Origin: Corallium rubrum
Lineage: Eukaryota > Cnidaria > Anthozoa > Scleralcyonacea > Coralliidae
Assembly (NCBI GenBank): GCA_964035015.1
Contig: OZ036002.1
Span: 16,537,161-16,601,160 of the forward strand
Direction: 5' to 3'
DNA: 64,000 nucleotides
Of the stretch, positions 47,126-57,982 are shown one piece after another (the stretch's first letter is position 1; each line of letters begins with the position of its first letter). The notes beneath the pieces are model-generated. The model was not told where the DNA came from. It did no database searches and saw only the letters and a program-made list of their open reading frames with translations. A program made the translations under genes and the position numbers.

Positions 47126-49666
47126 TTACAAATTTAATCTATCTGGTTCTTTAACAACTCTTCCCGACCTTGTAACTCTGCATGTAAGTTGTTTATCTGG
47201 CTGCGATAAATTCATGTTCTGGCTAGTTTCTCCAACAGATGGCTGGTCTTTTGATACATCTGATTCCTCTAGCTCTGTTGCTTGTTCATAAGGTTCTTCA
47301 ACTTTAAAAAGATGTCGTCGATTCCTTCGAAATTGTCCACCTTGCGACTGAACAATGTATGACCTTGGGTGTTCTGCTTCATTGACCACTACTGCTTTCG
47401 GACTTCCTTTCTGATCTTGTATTCTAACAACATCTCCTGGCTTCAAACCTGACAGGCTTTTGCTCCCCACGTCGTAATTTCTCTTTTGTTGCCCTTTATA
47501 AAAAGAAAGCCGCTTCTGAACATCCGCGGGTTTTATAACTTTTGGTTGAAGTTGCTCTTCCGTCACTGGAAGTACGGACTTAGTGCGACGGGACATCAAG
47601 CCTTGGGCAGGACTACCAAGAACACTATCTCGAGGTGTGTTGCGATGATTAAGCATAGACATGTGTGGATCTTTGCCGTCCTGTCGAGCCTTTATCAGTA
47701 GTATCTTTGCAACTTGCACTGCTCGCTCGACTCCTCCATTGCTCTGCGCGTACCTTGGAGAGCTGGTCACGTGCTGAAATCCCCACTGACGAGCAAAGTT
47801 CTGAAACTCAATACTAGAAAATTGCGGTCCGTTATCGCTGTGTACGAAATCCGGAATTCCGTAACGCGCGAAGTGAGTTTTCAGCTTTGCAATTACCATG
47901 GATGACATAAGCGAACTCAGCAAATCGATTTCAAACCACCCCGAATAGAAATCAGCTGTCAACAGATACTGCTTCTGCTCAAAATCAAAGATGTGGACGC
48001 CAATCCTTTGCCATGGTCTGGATGGAACCGGAAGAGATTTAAGAGGCTCTTTTTGTTGAAGCTTCTGGTTGCTATTGCATACAGCACACTGCTTGACCAT
48101 TTCTTCAATATCACCACACATGGTTGGCCAATATACGACTTCACGAGCTCTGCGCTTTGAAGCTTCAATTCCCAAATGTGGTTGGTGAACAGCCTCCAAA
48201 ACGACTAATCTCATGGACTTGGTTATAATCGTTTTATCTCCTTTGAAGACAATCTCGTCGTTGATGGATATCTCTTCTTTAAAATCCCAATACACACGAA
48301 TCTCGGGACTAACTTGGGACTTGTACTTTGGCCAACCATTTACAATGAGCTCTTTCAGTTGCTGGATATCTTTATCTGCTTTACTTTCCTCTGCTTTACT
48401 TTCCTCTTGCAACTGCTGTAGGCGTTCCTCAGACATAGGCAGTACAACATGCACTTCTAACTCTTCTTCTGGCTGGTCTTCTGGCTGGATGTCCAAATAT
48501 GCTCTGCTTAACGCGTCAGCGATATAAAGCTCCGATCCAGGCTTGTAGGAGACTTCGAGATCATACCGTTGGAGTCTCAGTAGCATTCTCTGCAACCTCA
48601 GCGGCGACTCATCCAATGGCTTTCTAAAGATTGCTTCGAGCGGCTTATGGTCGGTCTCTACTTGCACTTGCTTTCCATAGATGAAGTCGTGGAATCTCTC
48701 GCAACCAAAAACTATCGCCAAGAGTTCCTTTTCAATCTGCGCATACCGTTGTTGCGTATCTGTAAGGGCTCGAGACGCATAGGCTATGGGTTGATCGTTC
48801 TCCATACAGACAGCCCCCAAACCAGACTGACTGCTGTCCACAGAGATTGTGACAGGCTTATTCACATCATAGAATGCCAGTGTTGGTGGTTTGCTGCAGG
48901 CTTGTTTCAATTCGTCATACGCATCTTCGTGTTCATGGTTCCAAACCCAGGGCGTGTCTTTTCTCATTAAATCTCTTAATGGCTTGCTTTTTTCAGCTAG
49001 GTTTGGTATAAACTTTCCAAGATATTGAATCATTCCCATAAACCTCTGGATTTCTTGCTTATTCTTCGGCGTTGGCATCTCGAGAATGGCGGCAACCTTG
49101 CTTGTATCTGGCTTTACTCCATCTGAGGTAAGTTGATGTCCCACATACGTCACCGATCGGACTCTAAATCTGCATTTCTCTTCACGAAGCTTGAGACCAA
49201 CCTCTTGTACTCTCTCCATGACCCTTCTCAAATTCTCATTGTGGCTCTCTTCATCAACTCCCCACACAAGAATGTCGTCTGCTATGATTTCACATCCCTG
49301 TATGTCGTCAAACAGCTGGTGCATGGTGCGCTGAAAAATTTCGGGCGCTGACTTGATACCAAATGGTAGACGTTTGAACTCGTACCTTCCAAATGACTTA
49401 TTAAAACAAGTGAGCGATGACTCTTCGTCGAGTGGTATTTGCCAAAATCCACTTGCTGCGTCCAGTTTTGAGAAGACCTTCGCGTTGGGGAAACGTGACA
49501 CCACTTCCTCAACAGTTAACATCGGATAGTGTTCCCTTTTGATGGCTAAATTCAAATCACGCGGATCTAAACAGATTCTGAGCTTTCCTGGCTTTACCAC
49601 GGTGACCATGGACGAGACCCAGTCGGTCGGCTTGTTTATCTGACGAATGACGCCAAGTTTTTCCAT
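47126..49666 (-). CDS. Ty3-type polyprotein: RT, RNase H, integrase
   Basis: 846 codons. RT: WVSSMVTVVKPGKLRICLDP, FSKLDAASGFWQIPLD, LPFGIKSAPEIFQ, IIADDILVWG (catalytic Asp pair), GVIRQINKP at the start. RNase H: ISVDSSQSGLGAV, QRYAQIEKELLAIVF, ETDHKPL. Integrase: an H..H..CxxC zinc region (HQPHLG .. CAVCN), DFYSGWFE, HSDNGPQFSS and NGGVERAVQ for the D,D,E residues. The frame is continuous with the gag-protease frame upstream but separated from it by TAA at 49679-49681, so the start at 49666 is only the first Met after that stop. Confidence 0.9.
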   Translation of the reverse strand: MEKLGVIRQINKPTDWVSSMVTVVKPGKLRICLDPRDLNLAIKREHYPMLTVEEVVSRFPNAKVFSKLDAASGFWQIPLDEESSLTCFNKSFGRYEFKRLPFGIKSAPEIFQRTMHQLFDDIQGCEIIADDILVWGVDEESHNENLRRVMERVQEVGLKLREEKCRFRVRSVTYVGHQLTSDGVKPDTSKVAAILEMPTPKNKQEIQRFMGMIQYLGKFIPNLAEKSKPLRDLMRKDTPWVWNHEHEDAYDELKQACSKPPTLAFYDVNKPVTISVDSSQSGLGAVCMENDQPIAYASRALTDTQQRYAQIEKELLAIVFGCERFHDFIYGKQVQVETDHKPLEAIFRKPLDESPLRLQRMLLRLQRYDLEVSYKPGSELYIADALSRAYLDIQPEDQPEEELEVHVVLPMSEERLQQLQEESKAEESKADKDIQQLKELIVNGWPKYKSQVSPEIRVYWDFKEEISINDEIVFKGDKTIITKSMRLVVLEAVHQPHLGIEASKRRAREVVYWPTMCGDIEEMVKQCAVCNSNQKLQQKEPLKSLPVPSRPWQRIGVHIFDFEQKQYLLTADFYSGWFEIDLLSSLMSSMVIAKLKTHFARYGIPDFVHSDNGPQFSSIEFQNFARQWGFQHVTSSPRYAQSNGGVERAVQVAKILLIKARQDGKDPHMSMLNHRNTPRDSVLGSPAQGLMSRRTKSVLPVTEEQLQPKVIKPADVQKRLSFYKGQQKRNYDVGSKSLSGLKPGDVVRIQDQKGSPKAVVVNEAEHPRSYIVQSQGGQFRRNRRHLFKVEEPYEQATELEESDVSKDQPSVGETSQNMNLSQPDKQLTCRVTRSGRVVKEPDRLNL

Positions 49667-49678
49667 TCTGTCTAGCTC

Positions 49679-50713
49679 TTATTTAACACGCGACCGTAGT
49701 GCCACTGGTACTCGTCTCGGAGCGTGAATTACTGGTTTAACTGATTCATCTAACTGTATGTGATGTTTGACAGGTAAACATCCAATGTTATCAGCAGCGA
49801 AAACCTCCTGGAACTCGGCGACCATTTTGGACTGGAAATGTTCTTCCTGATGTTCTTCCTGTTTGAGACTTTGTACTCGTTGCAACAGACCAAGGTCTTC
49901 ACACGCTCTTAAGCCCAATAGCGGTTGTTTTGCCTGTTCCACGACAAAATACTGCATCATGTAGTCATCGTTTCGGTACTTGCTCTTTAGATAAACTTCT
50001 CCAGCCACAGCTATTCTGTTCCCGCCATAAGAAAAAAGCCTGGTCGTGGTCTTACTCAGCGGCGTCGAGGTTCCAATCTTTTCGAATGTCTTTCTTGGTA
50101 TAACACTGCATTTAGCGCCGGTGTCTAGCTTGAAGTTGGCATCTGTCCCTTCGACATTTAAGACGGCATGCCATTCCTCGTCTTTCGCTGTAACTTCGCC
50201 AACCACTTCGTTTTGATTGATCATTCCGATAAAGAGATCGTCGTGTTCCATAGTATGAACTGGCTTGCTTCTACACACTTTCGCGAAGTGATTTCTTTTC
50301 TTACAGGCGCTACAAACTTTACCAAAGGCCGGACATTTTCCTCGCAAATGTTGAAGCCCACAGTATTTGCATAAAGCTTGTTGATTCTCATCGTGGTACT
50401 CTTGGGATTTACCTCCTTTTCTCTTTTCAACACCATGAATACTTGTCTCGGATGACTTCAGGGCGGATATCTGACTCGACGAAACTTCTGCTGCTCGGCA
50501 AATATCAACCGTCTTCTGCAACGTCAACTCACTTTCTCTCAACAATCTGCTTCTCACCGTATCATCCTTCACTCCAACTACAATTCGATCTCGGATAAGT
50601 TCGTTTGTGAGCGACCCGAACTCACAATGCTTCGCTTGCAATTTGAGTTCGGTGACATAATTATCAATTGTTTCGCCGGTCGCTTGCATTCTTGTTAAAC
50701 ACATGTCTCTCAT
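49679..50713 (-). CDS. Ty3-type gag C-terminal half and protease
   Basis: 345 codons ending at the in-frame TAA. It contains the capsid end (GETIDNYVTELKLQAK), two zinc knuckles (CKYCGLQHLRGKC, CSACKKRNHFAKVC) and the aspartic protease (FKLDTGAKCSVIP), with LLGLRACEDLGL following. Zinc knuckles bind the RNA genome; the protease cleaves the polyprotein. The stop precedes the RT domain. Confidence 0.85.
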   Translation of the reverse strand: MRDMCLTRMQATGETIDNYVTELKLQAKHCEFGSLTNELIRDRIVVGVKDDTVRSRLLRESELTLQKTVDICRAAEVSSSQISALKSSETSIHGVEKRKGGKSQEYHDENQQALCKYCGLQHLRGKCPAFGKVCSACKKRNHFAKVCRSKPVHTMEHDDLFIGMINQNEVVGEVTAKDEEWHAVLNVEGTDANFKLDTGAKCSVIPRKTFEKIGTSTPLSKTTTRLFSYGGNRIAVAGEVYLKSKYRNDDYMMQYFVVEQAKQPLLGLRACEDLGLLQRVQSLKQEEHQEEHFQSKMVAEFQEVFAADNIGCLPVKHHIQLDESVKPVIHAPRRVPVALRSRVK

Positions 50714-50996
50714 ATGTTATATTCCTCTTTGGTATACAGTATTCTTCAAACTTTCGAATGACTTGTTCTGGATCATCAGCATCCTCATCGTCGCCAAAAG
50801 TGAACGTATTAAACACTTCAATTGCTTGTTCGCCAGCAAGGTTTAATAACATGCACGTCTTTTCTTTCTTTGATTTCCTCTCATATCCTGACGCTACTAT
50901 GAATATCGAATATCGCTGTTTAAACCTCCTCCAATTTTCAGCGACATTTCCTTCGAAAGACAGTGCATTCGGCTTTACGAATCTTTCAGCCATCAT
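50664..50996 (-). CDS. Ty3-type gag N-terminal part
   Basis: Starts MMAERFVKPNALSF with FEGNVAENWRRFKQRYSIFI, a typical capsid start, and overlaps the next frame by about 50 bases. The homologous reading moves to the other frame near 50690. Either programmed frameshifting or a one-base indel; no clear slippery heptamer was seen. Confidence 0.75.
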   Translation of the reverse strand: MMAERFVKPNALSFEGNVAENWRRFKQRYSIFIVASGYERKSKKEKTCMLLNLAGEQAIEVFNTFTFGDDEDADDPEQVIRKFEEYCIPKRNITYERHVFNKNASDRRNN

Positions 50997-51000
50997 CCTT

Positions 51001-51018
51001 GTTTTACCGCTGCCACCA
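51001..51018 (-). promoter_or_regulatory. Ty3-type element, primer binding site
   Basis: Directly inside the 5' LTR the minus strand reads TGGTGGCAGCGG. The TGG start, complementary to tRNA CCA ends, fits a primer site; the tRNA is not identified. Confidence 0.6.
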
Positions 51019-51160
51019 TGTAAGACGTTGTTCAGAGGTTAACTCGCAATAAGACGTTTATTACTTGCATTTACTCAACTATTTATACAGTTCGTTACAC
51101 CGGAAGTCCACCGGAAATCCATGCATCTAATTACAAGTAAATACATGTAAATCTATTACA
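51019..51160 (-). repeat. Ty3-type element, 5' LTR
   Basis: Identical to 46799-46940. It would hold the element's promoter. Confidence 0.95.
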
Positions 51161-51275
51161 GAGATATAACCATGTGAGCTTGATGATGTACATGTAGATG
51201 ACAATGTTGGTGAAGAACATAAGGATTTGTCCCCAGAATCTTGTTCAATTGACCAAAATAATGGCAGTGTTGGAG
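51161..51275 (+). pseudogene. Interrupted gene, 3' part of the exon
   Basis: After the target duplication the frame CELDDVHVDDNVGEEHKD and SPESCSIDQNNGSVG runs to a GT donor at 51276. In the pre-insertion sequence a TAA lies just after the insertion point in the same frame, so the gene may have been imperfect already or an additional indel exists. The exon at 52329 could belong to it. Confidence 0.4.
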
Positions 51276-51462
51276 GTATTATTACATTGTATTATAATTA
51301 TTATATTTGTCTGGTCATTTGTCTTTGCTGTACAAGCTAGCCGTTGAACAGTTATGGCTGAAATAGGGTAAATACATTACAATAATGCTAATTCGTCTAT
51401 ATAATTGTTGTATAACTTACTACAGTATATTAAAATAAGTTCCCATCTATATATATCTTTTA

Positions 51463-52249
51463 GGGATTTATGGTGAAGGAAAATTCGAGTGTACAGTATA
51501 TACATTATAAGACCAAACCGGGACCAGTTGCGAAAAATGCAACTACACAGGCCTTCCGGCAGGAATTGAACCCACGACCTTGCGATTCTAGTGCAATGCT
51601 CTGACCACTGAGCCACACAGGCCGTTGCCGAGTGCTTGATCGCGAGTTCTGTATACATTAAGGTGGTAATGCCAGGAGAGAATTGGGTTTATTAGAAGTA
51701 ATATTGGGCATTTCACTCGATTACATAGCATGTTCTAGGGATTTATGGTGAAGGAAAATTCGAGTGTAGAATATATACATTATAAGACCAAACCGGGGCC
51801 GGTTGCGAAAAATGCAACTACACAGGCCTTCCGACAGGAATTGAACCCACGACCTTGCGATTCTAGTGCAATGCTCTGACCACTGAGCCACGGAGGCCGT
51901 TGCCGAGAGCTTGATCGCGAGTTCTGTATACATTAAGGTGGTAATGCCAGGAGAGAATTGGGTTTATTAGAAGTAATATTGGGCATTTCACTCCATTACA
52001 TAGCATGTTCTAGGGATTTATGGTGAAGGAAAATTCGAGTGTAGAATATATACATTATAAGACCAAACCGGGACCAGTTGCGGAAAATGCAACTACACAG
52101 GCCTTCCGGCAGGAATTGAACCCACGACCTTGCGATTCTAGTGCAATGCTCTGACCACTGAGCCACGGAGGCCGTTGCCGAGAGCTTGATCGCGAGTTCT
52201 GTATACATTAAGGTGGTAATGCCAGGAGAGAATTGGGTTTATTAGAAGT
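51463..52249 (-). repeat. 275-bp tandem array with tRNA-like modules (2.9 units)
   Basis: Units start at 51463, 51738 and 52013, exactly 275 bp apart, and differ at only a few bases. Each holds, on the minus strand, a 74-nt tRNA-like sequence (51550-51623 in unit 1) with A box TGGCTCAGTGG, B box GGTTCAATTCC and paired GGCCT/AGGCC ends. A hairpin AGTTGC..GCAACT lies beside it. Best read as tandemly duplicated tRNA-derived SINE units. The anticodon loop CTAGAAT would give AGA, but no long variable arm typical of tRNA-Ser is present. Confidence 0.85.
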
Positions 52250-52328
52250 TTCTTATATATATTTTTATTGTTTGAGGTACATGTTCAAGTACACATCTGG
52301 CAGCGTTTAGGGTTATAGTGGTCAGTCT

Positions 52329-52697
52329 GTGGCCAGAAATAACAACCACGGCGGTAGTTCTCATTCATGCACAACAAAAATGGGGCAAGCAGTCCAATTT
52401 ATTTTGGGAAATACAACGGAGATTGTACAGTTCGACAAAGCCAGACAACGGCACAAACAGTTGCCCAAAAACAATTACTACTTTGAGGAGTACATGAACA
52501 AATTGGCAGTTATAGAAACAAGAGTTTCTAAACAGCAGCAAGAATTTCGAGACAAGCTTGGGGAATGGGAGAGAGAATTTTTCGTAAAGAACAACTGCAA
52601 AGTTGCTACTCAAAACGACATTGTATCAAGTCCAACCACAAAGCTCCTCGTGGACAAGATAAAGTACGCTAAAGCTATTTTGAAAAAGGCTAAATAA
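52329..52697 (+). CDS. Candidate terminal exon, basic coiled protein
   Basis: An open frame follows a possible splice acceptor (CTGTGGCCAG at about 52338) and ends at TAA 52695-52697, overlapping AATAAA. It encodes FILGNTTEIVQFDKARQRHK, YFEEYMNKLAVIETRVSKQQ, FRDKLGEWEREFF and KLLVDKIKYAKAILKKAK. There is no ATG near the start, which fits an internal or terminal exon. It may be the last exon of the plus-strand gene interrupted by the Ty3-type element. Family unknown. Confidence 0.4.
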   Translation: MARNNNHGGSSHSCTTKMGQAVQFILGNTTEIVQFDKARQRHKQLPKNNYYFEEYMNKLAVIETRVSKQQQEFRDKLGEWEREFFVKNNCKVATQNDIVSSPTTKLLVDKIKYAKAILKKAK

Positions 52698-53329
52698 ACT
52701 ACATGCCTGGCAGTCGGGAAGAGTTTTCAAAATACTAGATACTCGGCAGTCCCCAAATCAATCGAGTAAGTAAGATATACTAAGATATACCAAGGGCCCT
52801 TCATCGAAACGTTAGACTCCTACGTTCTCTTTTTCGGCAGTATATCTAACCTTACAATATTTCGATTGTTGTTTCTACTTTTATTATGCTAGTATTCATT
52901 TAGTTTCTGACTGCTGTGCTGGGCATGTAGATATGTAAATAATATAAATAAGTTTAAGTCAAGGAAAATACTGTAAAATAATGCACTTACCTCTTACATT
53001 CTTTATCCGTAGTACTTGACTACATTTCTTTAGTAAATGAAATAATATCACTATAGCTATATCCACAATATCCACGAGCATGTTTGGATACTCTGATCCA
53101 AACACGCGGGATGTTGCGAGACTTGAGAAAAGCGTAAAAACACGAGCTGCTAGGCGAGTGTTTTTAGCTTTTCGAAGGTCGAGCAACATCCCAAGTCAAC
53201 TAACCAATTACAGAGATCTATTTAACGGCCCCCTGTCGAGCAAATAGAGCCTCGAGGGAAGCATGATGTTTATTTTTAATATTAATAGACTTAATAAGAG
53301 CATTTTAAGACTTTGCAAGTAACTGTCAG
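52698..53329. other. Non-coding stretch with a MITE-like hairpin
   Basis: An imperfect inverted repeat at 53108-53192 (GGGATGTTGCGAGACTTGAG .. GGTCGAGCAACATCCC, arms ~36 bp) is the only structure seen. No gene. Confidence 0.6.
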
Positions 53330-54128
53330 ATTTCAGATTTCAGATTTTTAATAATTCCACAATATTAAGATCAGATACAAAGTAAAATTACGAAAAATAC
53401 AATTAACCACAATATTAAATAGCGAGTTATCAATAACATAATGTCCAGTAGTCAAAGTAGCAAAAAGCTTTCGAGTTGACTACTGTCTATTTGCAAATAT
53501 TAAACATTTGAGTAATAAAAAAGAGAAGAAAAAAAGAAAAAATTGTTTGTATAAATATTTTAGTTTAGTTTTTTTAAATTTAGTTATAAGTGGCACAGTT
53601 AAAAATGCTCAAGAATAATTTTGTGTTGCTTTCATGCATTGGATATTCAAATCTACACTGCATTGTCACCACTACCAACAAAATTGTTGAGAGCGATGAC
53701 AACACATTGTACTATACATAGATGTAATAACTTAAAGATGAATAATAGAGGTTTTAGGACAATAGTTAAGATGTTAGAAGTGATATCAACACAGATGCAA
53801 GAAAACAAGATAAAATAATACAGATTACATAGCAAATATATTCCATTCAGTTTAATTTGAATTTTAATCATTGCTTTGTTGGTTTTGCAGATACAACACG
53901 TATGCTTGTTTGAATGATTTATATGGGAGAATTTTTAAGCTAAGTGGTACAGTTTCCCAAACAATTGAAGAATAATACTTAAAGGTAAACTTGCCATAGT
54001 TAGTTCTAACCTTTCGTCTGTAATAACTACTTTTTGATGAAAGTCTTGTGTTGTAGTTGTGTACAGCCGATATTGGCTTAAGAAAATCAGAAAATGCTGC
54101 TGGAATGGCAGATGTATTATTGCTGATA

Positions 54129-55703
54129 TTATGTACAAAAAATGCAACTTTTAGTTTTAATGATATTTTCTAACTTACGTATACCAAGCATTTCATAGTA
54201 AGGATTTAGATCTTCTCTGCTGCCAGCAAAGAAAATACAACGAACACACTTGTTTTGTTTTGTGTAAATTTTCGTTAATTTGCTTTTATATGTATTACTC
54301 CAACTCATGACAGCATAATTCATATATGGATAAATTAATGAATAAAAAAATTGTTTTAGTGTTTTTAAATCAACATAATATCGCATTTTATATAAAATTC
54401 CTAGATTCTTTGCAATTTTACAGTTAACATGGGTAATTTGATTTTCCCAGTTTAAATGTTCATCTATATATATCCCTAGGTAATTTATGTAACGCTTTTG
54501 TTCAAGGTTAAAAATATTAATTTGTCTTACTTTCTTTTGTGGTGAAGTTATTAACATATAATAAGGTTTTTTTTAATTAACAGAAAGTTTGTTGATAGTA
54601 CAGTATCGATAGACAAACTGAAGCTCATTATTCATAACAGTTTCTGGGTCATGAATATTTTTAGATGCAAAAAATAAATTGGTATCATCAGCAAATATTC
54701 TAAAGGACAATTTAGATTAAGAGTTTGGCATATCATTTATATATAAAAGAAATAATAGAGGCCCAAGTGTTGAGCCTTGTGGTACACCACATATTATCCT
54801 CTGAGGTTTTGATTCATTATTTCCTCTTTTAGCATACTGGGTTCGATTTTTTAAGTAGCTAGTAAACCACTTAAGAGGAGTTCCTCTTATACCGTATTTG
54901 TAAAGCTTCTTCAATAGGATATCATGGTTTACCATACCAAAAGCTTTGGAAAAATCAAGAAATACCCCACATGTGATAAATTTGTTGTCAATTGCTGTTT
55001 TTAAATTGTCACTTAACTCAAGAATTGCTTGCTCAGTTGAATAACCTTTTCTGAATCCGAATTGATATTTATATAAAATATTATGCTTCTCTAAATATGA
55101 AATAAGTTGGTCATACATAATTCTTTCCAGAATTTTACTAAATGGTGATAATATAGCTATTGGTCTATAATTACCAGGTTCAGTAATTGTACCATTTTTA
55201 AATATAGGTATTACTCTTGAAACTTTAAAAGCATCAGGAACTATACCTGTTAAAATTGATTCATTGTAAATATGAGTAAAAGGAAGAGAAAGAGGTTGAG
55301 CAGCAATTCTAATTAGTTTATTTGGAATATTTAGTGATGATTTGTTATCATTTAATTTTGAAAAGAGATGATAAACATTTGCTTCCGACACTGGGGATAA
55401 GAATAAACTTGATTTAGGTATATTGGTAATATATTTTGTAGGCTCATCATTACTATGTTCAATTGAATTAGCTAAATTTGGCCCTATATTTATAAAGTAG
55501 TTATTAAATTGCTCGGGAACATCTTGTTGGTTACTATAGGTTTTTCCATTAACTACAAGTCGTGATGGATATACTTGGTCTTTGGATTTACGCTTAATCA
55601 GTGTTCCAATAAGTTTCCATGTGTATTTCAGGTTACTTTTGTATAATGGAAAATACTTAGTATAATAATCTTTCTTGCTTTTGCTTTTGAGTCGGTTGAG
55701 CAT
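54129..55703 (-). pseudogene. CR1/L2-like reverse transcriptase domain
   Basis: RT motifs: VSRVIPIFKNGTITEPGNYR, YQFGFRKGYSTEQAILEL, CGVFLDFSKAFGMVNHDILL, CGVPQGSTLGPLLFLLYIND, then FADDTNLF after an in-frame TAA at 54717-54719. A second in-frame stop lies near 54575. The C-terminal part (YLGIYIDEHLNWENQI, YPYMNYAVMSWSNTY) ends at about 54129. Motif A has Gly where AFD is usual, a further sign of decay. The frame differs from the endonuclease frame upstream. Confidence 0.85.
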
Positions 55704-55716
55704 ATTAGAATATTGC

Positions 55717-56952
55717 TTATATTTTTGAATTGTCTTTTTTTCCAGACTGAAAGTAAGTCTGATACATTTTTTGTTTTACTTTAATTGATTTTAAAATGCC
55801 AGTTGTTATCCAGGGTTTTGTTAATCGTTTAGCTTTACTATTAGAAGCAGACTTTTTTGGAACATGTTTGTTGACAACTATTTTAATTTCATTTATAATA
55901 TTTGTTGCCTTTTCATTCAAATCCTTACCTTTACTAAAAATATCAAGCCAATTAATTGAATACATATCAGCCAAATATTTATCTTTATCAAATTTGCGGT
56001 AGTCTCTTAGATAAACTTTTTTCCTCTGTATTTTAAGTTTTGTATTAAACAAACAAAAGATTGGAAGATGATCAGAAATATCCACCATACCAATTCTAGC
56101 AGTAATTTTCTCAATTGATACATTTGTATAAATATGATCTATTAAAGTTGAAGCATGATTAGTGATTCGAGTTGGTTTTGTAATTACTGGAAGAAGATTA
56201 TTCATGAAAAGCATATCAAGATATTCCCCAGTATATGTGTGTTCATTATATTTAAAGAAATCAATGTTAATATCACCCAATATAAATACTTGACATTTTT
56301 GTTGATTTAGTTGCTTAATAATTTTTTCTAGTTGTAAAATAAATTCAGGAAATTTAGCTTTTGGATGTCTATAAATACATCCAATCACAATACTAGGTTT
56401 TCCAGCATCTGTCTCAATCTCAGTCCAACATGACTCAACCAGTGGCATTAAAAATTTTATGTCTGGCCTAGGAGTATAATTTAAGTAAGAGGATATGTAT
56501 ATTCCAGCTCCACCAGCCTTTGTTACAGAGTCAGTATGAATAAAGTTATAATTAATTAAATCAATATTAGTTATTGTTTCACTATTTAGTTTAGTCTCAG
56601 TCACAGCTACAATATCTGGTTTTCTGTTAAGAGTATAGAGCAAGTCATTTAAAAGAGATAAATTTTTAGGCAGGCTTCTAACATTACAATGATAAAGAAA
56701 CAAGTAGTTTGATTTACAATTGTCTGGGCTATGTTTGTTTGTTTGAGGTGTAGTATAATAATTTGAAACAGGTGTGGTTAATGTAAGATCTGGATCTATG
56801 TCATGAAATTTATCAGGATTTGGGATTAAGTTATACAAGTCTTTGTTTAAATCTACATCATTATACCAGGAGCCATTTAGGGCTCCCAGTTCCCTATCAT
56901 CTAGATTATAAAAAGGTAAATATAGCAAATTGTTTGAAGTTGAGTCTTCCAT
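55717..56952 (-). pseudogene. CR1/L2-like endonuclease domain
   Basis: Endonuclease/exonuclease/phosphatase motifs: YHCNVRSLPKNLSLLNDLL, DIVAVTETKLN (catalytic Glu), GGAGIYIS, VIGCIYRHP, FILGDINIDF, THE SDHLPIF (terminal His). The frame ends at 55717 just before the RT frame begins, so one frame change separates the two domains. It nicks target DNA for target-primed reverse transcription. Confidence 0.85.
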
Positions 56953-57005
56953 TAACAGAAAAGAAAAGGTATATAGTTAACTTACTTCAAATAAGTCATT
57001 TTTCA

Positions 57006-57840
57006 TTAAGAATGAATAGAACTAGAAAAGTCTTGAAATTCACCTTCATGGGTAAAACTACATGTTGTGGATGAATCTGATTTTCTGAGGTAGATCTTGC
57101 CATTTGCAGTCCGTAAGTACTTGTAATTATTTTCTCTCTTAAATGCATGAATCATGGAAAATAATTTCTTGCGAGTTGCTGTTAGCGATTCGTTGATATA
57201 GATTCTACTTGAACTCTGCTGACTTTGTGTATTACTTCCAGACTCATTCATGAACGAAGATAGGTTACTTGAGGTCTTTCCAACAAGTTTAGATCGACTT
57301 CTATAAAATTCCTCTCTTTTATCTCGAGAAATGAATTTTACAATGATGCGATTCTTAACTTTCTTGGTATCAGGAAGCCTGTGTGCTGTTGATATTTGAT
57401 CTTCTATTAGATGCACTCCAATCTGTGAAGCCACTTCAACCATCAGCTGTTTAGGTCGTTCTCCAGGGAGCAGTGGTATTCCTATTACTTCTAGACAGTC
57501 TCTTTTGGTATTGCTGAATTTCATCAATAGCGTTTTCAATATCAGCTGTACGCTTGAGAACCTGGGATGTTGTTTTCTCCTGTTCTTTAGAGCTATTTTC
57601 CACGTAGACCATTCGTTTTTTTGTCGTTTGAATTGACTCAAGTATCTTGTCATATTTATCTGAAATAAATTTCTGGGATTCTTCTATTTTATCAAGTCGG
57701 TGGGTCACGTTCTTGATGTCGTCATAAAACGAAGACATTTCAGACTTGATTTCTTTTCGTATGCTGGGTAAAAGCTCAGTTTCCCACAGCGTTTTAAACT
57801 TATTAACGGTCAAGTTGGTGTTGCCACTCATACTAAGCAA
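57006..57840 (-). pseudogene. CR1/L2-like ORF1 (coiled coil + RRM-like), frameshifted
   Basis: N-terminal part 57840-57451 has a long coiled coil (KIEESQKFISDKYDKILESI). The C-terminal part up to 57006 has CLEVIGIPLLPGE, HRLPDTKKVKNRIIVKFISR and IYINESLTATRKKLFSM, the pattern of the L1 ORF1p-like RRM/CTD nucleic-acid chaperone. The frame changes near an A4 run at about 57505. Confidence 0.75.
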
Positions 57841-57982
57841 TAATATTTTGTAGATGAGACAAATTTAACTCAAATATTTAATAATTTTGACAACTTTAAC
57901 GAAGCTTTGTAGGACACGTCTGCTCAGTCTCGTTGAGCCCGCGTTCCCCCTGTACAGTCAAGTAGGGAAAACAAGTTCAAAA

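Larger units (their letters stand above)
46799..51160 (-). mobile_element. Ty3/Gypsy-type LTR retrotransposon, complete, 4362 bp
   Basis: Two 142-bp LTRs (TGTAAGACG .. CTATTACA) are identical base for base. The 5-bp target duplication GAGAT sits at 46794-46798 and 51161-51165. On the minus strand the order is gag, zinc knuckles, protease, RT, RNase H, integrase, which is the Ty3 order. The coding part has one frame change in gag (about 50690) and one in-frame TAA at 49679-49681. Identical LTRs mean a very recent insertion, which lies inside the exon shared by 46405-46798 and 51161-51275. Confidence 0.95.
53330..57860 (-). mobile_element. CR1/L2-like non-LTR retrotransposon, near full length, inactive
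   Basis: On the minus strand: ORF1 (57840-57006), apurinic endonuclease (56952-55717), RT (55703-54129), a ~750-bp 3' UTR and a short (TCTGAAA)n-like 3' repeat at about 53327-53345. Both ORFs are broken. The microsatellite-like tail and ORF order fit the CR1/L2 group rather than L1, which ends in poly-A. Confidence 0.8.

Noticed and set aside
51550..52180. Three functional tRNA genes
   Set aside because: Acceptor and anticodon-stem mismatches, no long variable arm for an AGA anticodon, and embedding in a 275-bp repeat fit SINE units better.
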